Shown here one piece after another: positions 14,202-38,200 of a stretch of 64,000 nt of DNA; the stretch's first letter is position 1, and each line of letters begins with the position of its first letter. Below the pieces are notes generated by a model, which saw nothing but the letters and a program-made list of their open reading frames with translations, was not told the DNA's origin and made no database searches. The DNA is taken from positions 15,170,543 to 15,234,542 of the forward strand of contig NC_085085.1 of the NCBI RefSeq assembly GCF_963422355.1, in the 5' to 3' direction. This stretch comes from Corticium candelabrum. Taxonomy: Eukaryota > Porifera > Homoscleromorpha > Homosclerophorida > Plakinidae. The position numbers were made by a program, and so were the translations under genes.

Positions 14202-14530
14202 CATAGGATTCAGTTGATTGTTTTTCACTAGATGCACAGAAATTCAAGGCTAAGTTTGAGGAGTGTCAAACACAAGTAATTGACAAAAGTACAGAAAATG
14301 TGACAGAAAAGCTCAGTCAGTTGACTGTTAACAAAGAGAAAGATGAGTCTAAGAAAGTTGAGCTGACAGCAGATGACAATGAGACAGACAGTGCTCCAAC
14401 TGACGAAACAAAAGATGAAACGAAGCAGGATTCTCAATCACAGTCAAAGGAAGAGACACATGGAAAAAGTAGATCAGACAATGATGTGAAGACTGAAACT
14501 GAAGCAAACCAACCTTCAGATCAGTCGTAA
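13201..14530 (+). CDS. RANBP1: Ran-binding protein 1
   Basis: RanBP1 binds Ran-GTP in the cytoplasm and helps RanGAP hydrolyse it, releasing cargo from exportins. Exons: 13201-13215, 13288-13397, 13467-13624, 13687-13815 and 14232-14530, all GT-AG with consistent phases. The Ran-binding domain (PH-like fold) runs from [20 protein letters not shown] through [19 protein letters not shown] and [19 protein letters not shown] to [12 protein letters not shown] and [20 protein letters not shown], the order and spacing of the family. The last exon continues into a roughly 80-residue acidic/serine tail ([20 protein letters not shown]) of low complexity. Intron 4 contains a long GT microsatellite. Divergent from FKBP6. 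Confidence 0.95.
13846..13932. repeat. (GT)n microsatellite in RANBP1 intron 4
   Basis: Pure GT dinucleotide run; a shorter CA run lies at 14168-14200 in the same intron. Confidence 0.95.
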
Positions 14531-15329
14531 ATTTTTCATGTGTGTAGATGCACGCAGTTTGTAATAGGAACCATAGTATTGTTTAGTGAGCTGTAACTTG
14601 AATACGTAAGACCAATACATTCTGGAAATAGACTGCTGGGAGGCTGGTCAAACTTGAATTATGAACCATCTGTTTAGAAATATGCTGTGAACCAAAGGCT
14701 GTCTGGTTAGAAGGCATAGAAATACTTTGACAGTCTTATGATTAGATTAATGTGTTTGTGTATGCCTAGAGCTCCCAAGCTTACTGAAATATTTGCTAGA
14801 CAGCTATAAAGTGGTGACACAAAACTAATCATGGTAGTAGACACACTATAACCTTCACGCATGAATGCAAAATGTTGCTGTCATTGATCATATGGTGTTT
14901 AGACTACTGTTGGTACTAATAATGATACTAACAGTCTGTAACAGGTACCCAGCATTGCCAGAAAATGCATATAGACTTCACCTACTAGACTCAATTTATA
15001 GTATCATTACACTAATCGATGGCCTAACTCTCACAGGAGAAAATGACTGTGGAACCTTGTAATTAATAATTTGCTGCTTCATAGACTAAAAATATTTATT
15101 GATTATGCACATAGTCAATAAATACTTTCAATATAAATACTATCCTACACTGGCAATTGCATATTTCTCTCCTGTTCCCCCTGCTTTGCTGTTTCAATGC
15201 GATTCTCTTATGTAATATGCAATAGCAAGTCACAGTAATAAGAGTTCAAAAGAGACAACAAACCAATACTGTCAGACACAACTAAAACCTGTAACAAAGA
15301 AATTCACAATTGTCGAGCCAACTTAGTAA
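14531..15329. other. Convergent intergenic region RANBP1/ERP29
   Basis: No supported gene; short open frames here have no recognisable content. Candidate polyadenylation signals are AATAAA at 15117-15122 (plus strand) and its complement TTTATT at 15095-15100 (minus strand, for ERP29). Otherwise AT-rich unique sequence. Confidence 0.5.
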
Positions 15330-16155
15330 TTAAAGTTCATCTTTTGTCCCTGTCGAAGTAACTTGGAATGATGAGAGAATGTTAATTCTAATCTTAAACA
15401 TTTCTTTCTTGTCATCTTTCACTTTTCCTTCTAGCAACCCTCTAACACGATTCATCTCGGAAGTAACATACTCATCTCCCTTCTCCAAGATTTTCTCCAT
15501 AATTTTGACATACACTTTTGCATTCTTTTTTTCCTCGTCGTTTTCCAGATTCTCGGCAGTTGAACGCGCATTATCAAGGTTCTCTTTTCTTACGCTTTCA
15601 TCACCTGCTATAAAAGCAGCTGCAAGATTGTCGAGACTCTCCAAACAGCCAGGCAGCCCAATCCACAATCCACCTTCAACTTTGATGAATCGAGTCAAGT
15701 CATCAGCAGATGCATCACCACTATAGGTCACCGGGTGTTCAGAGTCACCTTTCAAGAACAGCTTGTACACCGGGTAGTCATCCTTGTTGACTCCAAACCT
15801 CTCGCGCAGTGCCTCGTTTACCTTCTCCCCGAACTCTGAGATGCCAACTTCTGCCACAAGGAGATCTTTCCGAGAGCTGGCACGTTCAGCAAACGTCTTA
15901 AAATGATCCTCTTTCTCTCCATACGGATATTGCCTGTCGAACTTGACGATTACTACGGGGTGCGCTGCAATAACCTGCAGATAGGCGTGTGACCACGTGT
16001 GTCACCTAGCGTGTGTACATGTCTAGGTAGGGAAGCAGAAATGTGTTGCACCCACCTTGTCGAATGTTAGGACATCCAGACTGACTGCACCTTTGGCAGC
16101 TTCTGAGACCCTCATCAGAGCTATCAAAACAGCAAAATAGAAGAAGCGAGCCATC
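15330..16155 (-). CDS. ERP29: Endoplasmic reticulum protein 29
   Basis: ERp29/Windbeutel is a soluble ER chaperone of the PDI superfamily that helps secretory proteins fold without redox activity. Two exons: 16155-16056 and 15974-15330. The N-terminus MARFFYFAVLIALMRVSEAA is a signal peptide. A thioredoxin-like domain follows (GAVSLDVLTFDK, HPVVIVKFDRQYPYGEKE, DYPVYKLFLKGD) with no CxxC pair, as expected. Then comes the helical D-domain (DNLAAAFIAGDE, YVKIMEKILEKGDEYVTSE, MNRVRGLLEGK). The protein ends TKDEL, a KDEL retrieval signal. Length about 245 residues, normal for the family. A CACGTG E-box (ATCACGTGAC) lies just upstream at about 16168. Confidence 0.95.
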
Positions 16156-16522
16156 TCGCTAAATAGATCACGTGACGAGAAACTTAGCCACGCTGCAGAT
16201 TGTGATTGGATCATGCACTAATCCGGGCTCTCGTCTAATTAAAGGCGGAGCTAAAACTATATATTACGAAAAATTGCTATTTGCTACTAGCAAACAGGGT
16301 TCTTCCTTGATCATGTGTAGAACATCAAACTGCTTGTACATAGATATAGACTAGGGTATGATCACTGAAAATAAACAGACCAGACCACCATGTCCGCATG
16401 TTATGTCATATCTACAGTTTGATTAAAATGCAACATACTAACTACTTCAGTAGTTACTCTCATTTACAAAAAAACTTCATACTAGACAAACCATGTAGAT
16501 ACTAACACAAGTATTTTCCTAA

Positions 16523-18095
16523 TTATCCAGTTACCCCTTCAAAAAGAAATGGATCGTCTTGAGTTGGCTTTGGATCTTTTGCTCTCTTCTGTGCCTTCGA
16601 TTTCGTCTTCGAATTTCTTACTGCAACAGATACATCAACGGGTGCAGGAGGTTCTGCCATGTGCACCGGAATTCCAAATAAGTTAGGATGTGCCGGGAGG
16701 GCTGCACCAAAGTAAGGGCCTTGAGGAAATATGCTATGCTCTGCGGGAAATACAACAGGCTGTACTCTGGGTGAGTTCATTATTGCTGCCTTAGACTCAA
16801 CATTTTCCTCCTCATCTGCTATCTCGTCAGCCATGTCGGCATCCCCTTCAACAACAAGCTAAGTATCAACATCAATGTTGTCCCAAACAGAAACTATTTA
16901 ACACATTAACACAGTTTACTGCTTTTGCAACAGACCATTTTGTACTTACTAGATTCACTCTGAATAGTGATTTGCTTCGCTTGGCCATAGATGTCTGCTA
17001 TTAGCCATATTGGTGCATCGACTGGTATATCATACGCTGCCACACCTTTATCAACACCATTCAATTGGAAACGCAGTTCTCCATCAGCACTAACGACCAC
17101 ACCAATGATATCACCAGGATTGACATTCTCAAGATGTAGTTCATTGTAATTTGTTTCCACATGATTGTGGTGAAGTGTACCGCCAGACAAGACCCAGTGA
17201 TCATCTTGATTATATACATCCAACACACCAGCTGGAATATCACTGAGATCAGGATTACACAGAGTCAATCCAAGACGCTAAATAAAGACATCCATCAACT
17301 AAACATTATAGCTAATACTCGACAGTATAAATGAAATGGTTTTCAATAAATTAAAACTATTGATCTACAGATTCGTGTAACACAAAAGTGCGAGTAAGCA
17401 GTTTGCTAGAGAGAAGTTGCATACTATTCATCTGTGTCATCAGTATTAGCCACATGTATACCTACATATATGGTATATATGCTCTCTATTAACAAGATGG
17501 ACACTAAAGCCACGTCAATGTCTATTGCTTTTCGTATCAAGCAAGCACAGTTCCCAAGTCAATGAGACAGAAATTAGAACGGTCAAAAAAGAAGAGAACA
17601 ATTGCTTACATACTATTAGATGATTAATTTACTGGCAACATCTCCAACAATGCAAATGTACAAACATGGAACAACCTTGACATGTTTTAGATATCACCAG
17701 TTAAGCTTCCTCTTCTGAGTCAGACAACCCTTGTTGAATGCACTTTTGCTGCAATTATTGTCATTAGATCAATCAAGACTAATACTAGCATAACGTTGTA
17801 ATACTGCTATACAAAAGACTTAACATATAGTTTGCCAGGAACGGTAGCTTATTCAATCAACCAAAGGTCCGAGTCTGTCATGATCAGTCACTCAATTCAT
17901 TCTCTCTGTGAGAAAACATACCAATCCTCCTGCCCATCCAGCTTCCTTTTGATCAAATCGAACGAGGAATGGTTCTCCAATTTCTAGTGGATCTTTACTG
18001 TACACAACACCCTTGTTGTAGCTCTCTATCCGCAAGGCAACTGTGTTTTCGTGAGACAGTCTCACATTCTGACCACAACGTTGATGAAAAGCCAT
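16523..18095 (-). CDS. Single-NHR (neuralized homology repeat) protein
   Basis: NHR domains are beta-sandwich protein-interaction modules found in Neuralized E3 ligases and the centrosomal NEURL4. Three exons: 18095 to about 17920, 17279-16950 and 16859-16523. The NHR fills exons 1-2: FHQRCGQNVRLSHENTVALR, GVVYSKDPLEIGEPFLVRFD, AGWAGGLRLGLTLCNP, then VLSGGTLHHN, GDIIGVVVSADGELRFQLNG and APIWLIADIYGQAKQITI. Exon 3 is an acidic then proline-rich, lysine-rich tail (SKAQKRAKDPKP) with no RING, SOCS box or second NHR. It is therefore not a Neuralized ligase or a complete NEURL4; it may be a lineage-specific adaptor. Start chosen at the first ATG in frame. Divergent from the RRM gene. Confidence 0.8.
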
Positions 18096-18351
18096 ATTCA
18101 CAACTCTCTAACCCTTCGGTTAGTGTATAAATAAAACAAAAAAAGTCTCCAATAACAATAACTATTCTTCTACTGCTCGAAATGGAAAGGGCAGACATGC
18201 AGCGTAACGCACGTTATAACTCACGTTTTGTCGGTCCTGCGCATGCGGATTTTATATTCGTCGCTCGGCAGAGATGCATTTGTGATTGGAGCGAACAACA
18301 AGTGCGGCATTGTTATTGCGGTGTATTCGTGAGCCGTTTTCGCTGGGAAAG
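18096..18351. promoter_or_regulatory. Bidirectional promoter NHR gene / RRM gene
   Basis: The 256 bp between divergent ATGs include TGCGCATGCG at 18238-18247, the same NRF1-like palindrome as in the FKBP6/RANBP1 promoter. Confidence 0.55.
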
Positions 18352-24378
<6,027 letters not shown>

Positions 24379-25138
24379 TGAATGCAATTGGGTTGAGGTT
24401 GAGTTTTTGTTAAGTATGTATGTTATTCTGGAGTTTGCCTATCAGGCTGATGAACAAAAACAAAACAAAGTGAGCAGAGTTATAGAAATTTACACTGCAG
24501 AATGGAGTTATTGATTATATACTGTTATACTGCCTTTGCTTTTACAAACTTACATGTGGTAAGTTAATCTGCAGATGAAAGGTTGTGTTGAGTAACACAG
24601 TATTAATGGTTGTGTTGGGTAACACAGTATTAATGTTTTTAGCTTCTCTTTAATTTGATTTCTCAGTTGAGTGATAGCCTACTCCTTTGAGTACTAATAC
24701 ATGTGCCATTGATCAGACATTGCAGCATGTATCACCAACTGATTGACTAATACCACGTTCACCTTTTACACTTTAGAACCATGCCAGATGTAGTAAAAAT
24801 CAATCTAGATGACTAAAATCGGCACCAAAATGAGGCCTTTATCAAGTATTTTAGTAGAACAAAGTAATGGCAATCTTGAAGAAAATTTATCTGGTGCAGC
24901 TCACTTCTGAAGTCATACAAGTCACTGATTCATAGTGCTGTGATGAGTCATCTATGTATCCCACTACTTCTAATTGACTTGTGCTAGACATTGTATTCCA
25001 TTTATTTAGATCTCTAATAATTTTCCAACAGAAGTCATTAGTAGTCAAACGTGCTAAACATATTACACAATGTCTTGATGCCAATGTCAGAGTATTGAGT
25101 GGGGATTTGGATTGAGATTGGGATGCACGTGATCCAGG
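24379..25138. other. Intergenic region before the spectrin gene
   Basis: No gene recognised. A short direct repeat (GTTGTGTTGRGTAACACAGT) occurs twice near 24580-24635. The proximal 100 bp should hold the spectrin promoter; no clear core motif is visible. Confidence 0.4.
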
Positions 25139-30010
<4,872 letters not shown>

Positions 30011-30427
30011 CGCTAGACAATAGTAAATTAAACATATCTCTTTTTATCAATTCAATCAATACATTGCGTTCATATGGCAGAAACCTAGTCAATAGTGTAC
30101 AACATTAACCAAAAGCTTAGCTGTAAGGCAGTACCAATGTCATTAATTTCACCCTTGAACAGCCACATTAACTAAATCATCATGTAGACATCTAAAAATG
30201 CACACACATGCTTAACCACTTAATTAACATGAAGCATGTTGACAGGAAGGCAGGAAAACTATAACCGACAAAACGACAATGGAATACAGATAGTACAAGA
30301 CACAGAGATGTACGCTGACATGCACAATACAAACAAGCATCTAGTACAAAGCTACAGCCATGACAAAGAAGTGTGAAAAACGGCAACTCTTAGTGCAACA
30401 CAAAATACAAACCAGAGATTTACTGTT
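30011..30427. other. Convergent intergenic region spectrin/CPSF6
   Basis: AT-rich unique sequence with no coding signal; must contain both 3' ends. No canonical AATAAA is evident close to the spectrin stop. Confidence 0.4.
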
Positions 30428-33400
30428 CTATCTCCTTCTGCTCCTTCTGTCATCATCGTACATTCCACGTCTGGTTGTCCCTCCACTTCTTGAAGAGCCG
30501 TGTCTGCTATACACAGGTTCCCTCTCCCTCCTTCCCCCTCTTGTTCTATCACGTTTGTCTTTGTCTGAATATGTTCTCTCGTATGCATCGTAAGGCCCTC
30601 GTGCTGGACTCCTGTCATTGATAGGACTTGGTGTTCGACTCCTTGGTGGTGTGGGACTCCTGCTTTGGCTGGACCTAGAAGAGTTACTGCGACCAGGACT
30701 GGAAACACCTGCATTGCCAGAAGAATGACCAGCATTTCTGTATAAAATCAGACAACACATTAAAACAAAGACACGTGCATATTCAAGCATATACTCAGTC
30801 CTGTTTTACATCTAAAATAAATATCAAATTCACACAGCAAACAACAGCTTTCATATGGCAGACTGCAAAATATTGGTGGATGGCATAGGCAGCAGATTAT
30901 AGTAAACCAATAAACCTGCTGGTTGTTTACCTTGCCTGTAGTTGTTGCAGTCTCCTTACCTCGTCCATGCTCAAAACCTCAACAAAAACCCATCAACATC
31001 TGAAAGCCATTGCTTGCTGTTTGAGGTAAATCTCCCCATGCTAAATCTATAGGTTAGCACCCTGCCAAATGACTGCTTGCAATGACTTCCAGTTCCATCA
31101 AATGATTTTAATAACAACAGTATAGTGCCCTGACCCTATCATGTTACTCATCCAGAAACATACAATAAATATTTACTGGCTCCCTTCTCCAAATGCCAAA
31201 AGTTATCAACCCAAAAATACTCACAAAGTTGAAACTTATCATGTTTGTAAGTGAGGCAAAGGCAGCACTATAAGCCTAGTAAACCAGCAAATAAAATCTT
31301 AGCTGTTTATCATCATCATGGCTCACTATTTCTATGCATACCTACTGGTTCAAACAAGCGATGAAAATATCAACTGCAAAATGTCCCACAGCAACGTACA
31401 TGCAAATGGTGCTAGTTACCTGGAATGTTCCATTTGCTCTTCGATCCCTTGAAGACAATCCTTCAGAGACTGAATTAGAGCCTGACTACTCTCTGAATTG
31501 GCAGCCGATGATTGCAAAATCAGAGACATGGCAGTTTTTAATGTATTTACAGCACTATCAAAGTCACCTAAAATCATTCAAACACATTTCCAATAGATAA
31601 CAAAAACTGCCATAACTACTAGTAAATACAAACCAGTATTTGCATCTTGTATAGCTCTCATCATAGCCGTACTTGACACAGCATGATTTCGTTTCATTAC
31701 TTCAGCAAATTCCGCTCCAGAAACTACTACAAAACATTGCTTTTTACACAAAAGTGAATTAATAAATTAGAAATTTGAATGGCACTTGCTCAAGCAAACA
31801 CTGCATTCATTGTTTGCATTATAAACATGCATGCAAGTGCATATGTGCACTCACACACATATCTAGCAACTACAGCAGACACTCATTCACATAAACACAC
31901 CAACAAATAACAAATTAATTAAAGACAAACAACATAACCAAATACTAAGCAGAGTAGAAAAATAGTCACATATGTATACAAACAGCACATGTACACGACG
32001 TACCTCCTCCATATGGATTGTTGCCATGCCTACGTGTACATAAAAACAATGTTTGAAACACCAACTGTATATCTGCTAACAACATACCCAGCCCCAGAGC
32101 CACCGATGCCCTGCCCAAATGATTCATTCTGAAAACAAACTCGCCAAAATTAATACAACCCAAATCAAACACAGCAACAAATCTTACTAATCTTGGCCTG
32201 TAATCTGGATGAATAAAGTTTGGATTAATGTGAGCGCCCGGTGGTCGAGCATGTGGGCCCATCATCATTTCAGGAGGTGGTCCAAACTATTCAAAACCAT
32301 CATTTAAAAAACTGTCAAAAGTAACAAAAGAACATACAGCAGGTCTCATTCCCATAGGATCATAACCAGGCATTGGCCTATGCATCATCATACCCATGTC
32401 ACCAGGAGGAGGCATTGGACCTTTAAATAGAAATGAAAACGTTGCATACAGTACCTCTGCAATATACACAAGTGTACTGTACATAGAAGGCATCAATTAT
32501 GGAAGCATACTTCAATCATGCTCTCTCTTCTAGGTTATCACCTGCATCTTCTCGTGTCTGTGTAGGAATGAGTGTATGTCTGCACACCTTAACGCTCTAC
32601 TGTGGCAAAGTCACTGCCTACACGTCAATCTAGGTTATGTTCAATCAATTCATCAAGCACTGAGCCTACACAAATTGTCAATGCTAGCTCATTCAAACAA
32701 AAACCTTGTATGTGATCATACTGAACTGTAAACCAGTATGACAATGCAATTGACAAATTAGGTTGTATGGCAGGCATATTACGTGCTTTACACAACAATT
32801 AGTTAAGCCTAACCCATCCATGGTCCTGGGGGCACTGGTGGTCCACCCATGGGAGGTGGAAACATCCCCATTGGAGGACCCGGTGGCATGTCCATTGGAC
32901 CCATTCCACCTGGTCGAAAAGGGCCTGGTGGACGTGCTCCACGTGGTTCATCTGAAGAACGCATATTTCCTCTACCACGAGAGGGCTGTTTGTCCGAAAA
33001 CCGTGTATAACTGTGTTGTCCTGAATAAACAGACTAGTTGTACACATAGCTGTAGCAGAGAAACATGCACAAACCTCGCTTTGACATTTGCTCAAACTGA
33101 GATAACATTACTTTGGTAGAAAGAGCTGCTATTGGCTGTTGACCTAGTATGGTACTGTAAAAATCATCTATCACAGGTAATCTTCAACTTACAGAAAGAC
33201 GTGAGACTCACAGTTTGGGTAGTTTATTCACGACTACATGGCAAGACACTTCAGACAAAAATTCAACAAGAGCATAGCTATAGACAGGAAAGTACAATAC
33301 TGACAAACTAAAGTGATACAGCTCGTATCAATTGAAGCATAAACCAACCCTTTCGACTGTCCATTCACCCTGTTTTCGTAGAATTTAATAGCCTTCAAGT

Positions 33401-35220
33401 CTTTTGCACCAAGATTATATAAAGCATTTGCCAGCTGCATGTCGCTAGTCCACTATAGTACATCAATTCACTTTACCACATACACACACTTCACAAACGC
33501 CCTACCCAAGGAAGATTCCCAATGTAAATCGATTTCTTTGATGGTTCAGGTGAGTTATTATACTGCACTGTCACACCTTTGGGAGTCGACAGATCAGCCT
33601 CCTGCTTAGCAGGGCTAACAGGCCGATTGGCTAAAGAAGGGATGTCATTCTGTTGTGTAGTTGATTGACCAGTCTCTAAGCCTTCCAACGGAGGGGATGG
33701 AGTTGAATCGCGTGATACATCTGGTGATGCAAAACATGACCATATCATGACACAACTACTGTCTTATGCAGTCTGCGGGAGTTCTTGAAATTATTAGACA
33801 GTAACGTGAAGTCAAACTTGTGCACAGCTTCTAGCAGTTCTTCATATACCGCAAGGTACATGTAACGATTACACAATGCAAGAGTGACAAATCACAACAC
33901 TACACAGCAGCAGTACAGCCAACTGCTAAAGACTACTGAATTGATCGAACATCACACACAAGCACATCTTCAGATCAGAAACATGAACTTGCCCATTCAG
34001 CTTGCTGAAATGTGTGACAAGACCAATATACAAGTACAAAGCACAAACATTGCATATGTACAAAAATTACATCAGATGCCAACAGCCTAAATCAGACTAA
34101 CATCACCTCTAATGATATCTAAAAATTCTAGACGTGACCCAAAACAGCAACAGCAGAGCAAGCAGAAAGCAACCATAGGTATGGAAAATGTCCAAAGCAA
34201 CGGGAATTAATATTCAAAAATTATCATTAGAGTACTTAAAGTCCAGTACGTCCAGATGTCAAGAGACTATACTTTCTGTTCCAATGGCACACTTCTCTTG
34301 TTCAGATTAGGAAACAGCCTCAATGTACTTACTTTATATATCAAGAAAAATCTATAATAAGCTACCATCTCACAGTAGTGTGGTGCAACATACCATACAA
34401 TCAAGCTATACACATTTCCCCAGAATACAAGCTGCTAGCAACTCCAGCCCACTACTCAAGATCATCCAGTAAAAACAGAAATCAAATGTAGAAAAAAATT
34501 CTACACTATTAGCACAACAACGGACCATCAGTCCAGTAGCCATGCTACCATATGTATCAACCTGCAACCAGTCTTTGCCACCCTGCAGCAGAGTCCAGCC
34601 ACTCTCTTCCGGTTTTCAGCTTGCCGAACCAATGCAATGCAAGTGTAGTACTCTACCACGCTAACTCACTACCGTCTACAGTACACAATATGTGGCAGCT
34701 CACGGAATTACAGGCAAGTACGGCCAGTTGCAGCATTGTAGCTATACAAACGGGAGCTGTAAAAAGCGACTAAAACACAGAATTCCCTATGACATACTAA
34801 GCTGCCATTTCACTAAAAACGTACCCACCCGCCAACGATTACAACTTCTAGCTGCGCTACCCTCCCACACCACAAACGCTAGGCAACAACATACGACACT
34901 AGAAAAGAGACTACTGTCCGTAGCCAACAGACGAGACAGCGAGCTGCACCTGCTTCCTTCCCTGGGCTCTCGCCACCGTACTATAAACACGAGCATAACA
35001 ATATCGTGCTCTACGGAATCGAAATAAAGTCGGTTTCGAGTGACGAGCACCTGTTGTTTGGAAGATGGTTTGCCACTCAAATCATTGTAGATGTCGAGCT
35101 CTTTGTTGGCGTCCTGCAATTAAAACTTACTTTCAAACTAAGCGAGATAATTCAGAAGTCGAACAGCCTTACCTCGCTGGTTGGGGTCGTGATGTCGCCA
35201 TACAAATCAACGTCGGCCAT
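30428..35220 (-). CDS. CPSF6: CPSF6/7-like cleavage factor Im large subunit
   Basis: The large subunit of cleavage factor Im binds NUDT21 and chooses polyadenylation sites on pre-mRNA. The N-terminus from ATG 35220 is MADVDLYGDITTPTSE, followed by an exon DANKELDIYNDLSGKPSSKQ, like the acidic start of vertebrate CPSF6. The RRM is typical: SIYIGNLPWWTSDMQLANAL, DLKAIKFYENRVNGQSKGYA with RNP1-like SKGYALVEF, then VVVNKLPK. Next is a long proline/methionine/glycine-rich region (exons around 33030-31990: MGMMMHRPMPGYDPMGMRPA, MMMGPHARPPGAHINPNF). The last exon is an RS-like tail (SRSSQSRSPTPPRSRTPSP to DDDRRSRRR, stop at 30428-30430). RRM plus Pro-rich plus RS-like is the CPSF6/7 layout; which of the two vertebrate paralogues it corresponds to cannot be decided. 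Divergent from ALDH16A1, 72 bp apart. Confidence 0.9.
33750..35030. other. Long intron region of CPSF6 without other genes
   Basis: Between the RRM-proximal exon (33491-33748 region) and the second exon near 35035-35115. Open frames on the plus strand here show no recognisable protein and look like chance. Confidence 0.4.
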
Positions 35221-35292
35221 TTGTCGAAATGGCGCATGCTCATTAGCAAAAGCAGAAACTAGTCACATGACTTAGGTCCTGGATACGAAAAA
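35221..35292. promoter_or_regulatory. Bidirectional promoter CPSF6/ALDH16A1
   Basis: The 72 bp between divergent ATGs contain GGCGCATGCTC at 35231-35241, a partial NRF1-like core (GCGCATGC), and GTCACATGAC near 35264, an E-box variant. No TATA box. Confidence 0.5.
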
Positions 35293-38200
35293 ATGGCCAC
35301 TCGCAGCAAATCACGAGGACATGATGCGAGCGTCACCGTGGAGCAATCTGCACCTAAGCATCGGAAAATTACAGAAATTATTCCAAAAGTTGCGGTGTCA
35401 CGTCCTGAATGCAATGACGTCGGCGAGTCGAAAAAGGCAAATGCGACTGTTGCAGATATCTTCGAGACGTTGGAGTACGGACCAGCACCGGAGTCCTCAG
35501 CTGCAGTAGAAAAATGGCTAGATGAACATGACAGGGCGTTTGGCCATTTTGTGAACGGACAATGGCTCAAACCTGAAGGTCAGTAGGCGTGGCAAGACAA
35601 TAAGGTTTGCAGATTATGATTGGCTAAGAAATTTTGGAAATGTGTTAGGACATTGCTAAGGCAAAGGTAGCGCGTAGCAATAGTATTGCAAAGTATATTG
35701 CCAAAACTATTGAGAAAAAAGTAATAAATTCTTACATTAGTTTATTAGATAATTAATAGATATATAAATAAATATTAAATAATTGAATAAATATAATTAA
35801 TAAAATTATTAAATTAATTAATGTATAATCAAAAGAGAAGTTAGATTTGAAGTGTATATATCTGCAGAGATTGTTTACTGAATGGTGTGTGTGTGTTAGG
35901 TCGGAAGACATACACCAGCAGGAATCCAGCTACTGGAGCTGTTCTTGCCACAACTGTTCAAGGAGAACTAGAAGATGTTGAGACAGCTGTTAGTGCTGCA
36001 AGGAAGGCTTTTCAGTCATGGTCAAAGCTGCCTGGCCATGTGAGAGCAAGGCATATGTATAGGTGAGTACAGGGTTGAGTTACACTTGTCATTAATTTAT
36101 TGAAAATTTAAGAAATGGCCTTACCTAGTATTGCTCGTCACGTGCAGAAGCACATGCGTTTGTTTGCTGTTTTGGAAAGTATGGACAATGGCAAGCCAAT
36201 AAGAGAATCTCGTGATGCAGATGTTCCTCTGGTACATTGGAGATTTATGTACTTGTGGTGGTTTGCTACATATAATTCAAAGACATTTATTTACTATAGG
36301 TTGCTCGTCATCTCTACCATCACTCTGGCTGGGCGCAGTTGATGAGCAGTGAAATGGATGGATGGGATCCAATTGGTGTAGTTGGAGCTATCGTACCATG
36401 GAATTTTCCATTGATGCTGATGGCTTGGAAAGTGTGTCCTGCATTAGCAATGGGAAACACTGTTGTATTGAAGCCGGCTACGTACACCAGATTATCTGCT
36501 TTACTCTTTGCAGAAGTGTGTATCGAGGCAGGTCTGCCTCCTGGTATGCATTGGAAATTAGTTAGACACTATCATATGAACTAATGGTATAGAGTGATAC
36601 AGTGAAATGTTTGTAGGAGAACATTAATTAAGCAGACAGCATTCAAACAAAAACTGCTGTATACTATTACTGCATGAACTTCTTGGAATATAACATACTA
36701 AACTATTGGAGACCCATGCCTGTCCTTTGAAATTTATATAATATTTGCAAGTAGCAATCAATTATAGGTTACATACTTAGATTATTGTTGTGTAGGTGTT
36801 TTTAATGTGGTTACTGGAAATGGAGCATTTGGAAGTCTCTTAGCTGGGCATGATGATGTTGACAAAGTTGCATTCACTGGTTCAACTGAGGTCTTTAGTA
36901 TTTGTTTTTATTACTTTTGTGATTATAAAAATTGTTTTTTTTGTTTAGGTAGGTCAGTTGCTACGACGTCTCACAGCAGGAAGTGGCAAGCGTTTGTCAC
37001 TAGAATTGGGTGGGAAATCTCCCTTTGTTGTATTTGACTCTGCTGATCTTGATAGTGCAGTTGAAGGAGTAGTGGATGCCATCTGGTTTAATCAAGGCCA
37101 GGTAAAACACCAACTTCATTGAAGTCATGCTAATAGATATGCCACTGTTAGTCTCTCTGATAATATTTACAGGTATGTAGTGCAGGATCACGGTTGTTAG
37201 TTCAGGAAAACATAGCTGAAAAGATGGTGCAAAAAATCAAGGATCGCATGGGCCATCTTCGTGTTGGAGACTCTCTGGACAAGTGCATTGATGTTGGAGC
37301 CATAGTTGATCCTCAACAGAGAAAGTCAGTGGATGACTTAGTCCAGAAAGCACGAGAAGAACGAGCAGAGGTGGGTGTAGTGACTTTTCTTAATGCATAG
37401 TTTCACTTGTTTGAAATGATGCCTGACATCAGATATTTCAATCATGTGCTTGTATGCCATCACATGGCTGTTTCTATCCTCCTACTCTCATCACAAATGT
37501 TCAACCAGTTTCTATTGTTGTGCAAGAAGAGGTAAATGAATACCTTGCATGCAGTTTCTTATTGTTGTCAATATTGTTAACTGTGTTAGGTGTTTGGTCC
37601 AGTTTTGACTGTTCTAACCTTTCGTACTCCAAAAGAAGCAATTTCTCTGGCCAATAATACACGTTATGGTCTGGGTGCAAGTGTCTGGACAGAGAACTTT
37701 AATTTGGGTTTGGAAGTAGCATTAAGCATTAAGGCAGGCTCGTGCTGGATCAATGGGCACAATATGTTTGATTCTGCTAGTGGGTTTGGTGGATACAGGG
37801 AGAGTGGTTTTGGTCGTGATGGTGGACAAGAAGTCAGTGCAATCATTGAGACATTTTGAGAAAGTAGACTTACTAAATGATATGCAGGGTTTATATGAAT
37901 ATGTGAAGCCTTCATGGCAGGAGAGACCAAGGCCAAAAGTGGATGAAGAAGCTGTAAAAGCATTTGGAAATTCGGTTCCTCCAAGGCCACTTAATCCATC
38001 CAAGGACCAGCACCATCATTATGCTGTTACTGCTGAAATAGAAGGTCACAATGTTCCAAGGTTTGCAGAGGAAAGTGTATGTGTTATTCCCATGTTTAAG
38101 AATGTATTTGTATTTTGTAGCATTGACCGAACATTGAAGATGTACATTGGTGGTGCACAGAAGCGACCAGATGCTCCATATGCTCGATCTGTTGTCAGTC

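Noticed and set aside
30352-30735. Overlapping frames in the last CPSF6 exon
   Set aside because: They are alternative frames of the RS-like tail; the frame ending DDDRRSRRR is the supported one.
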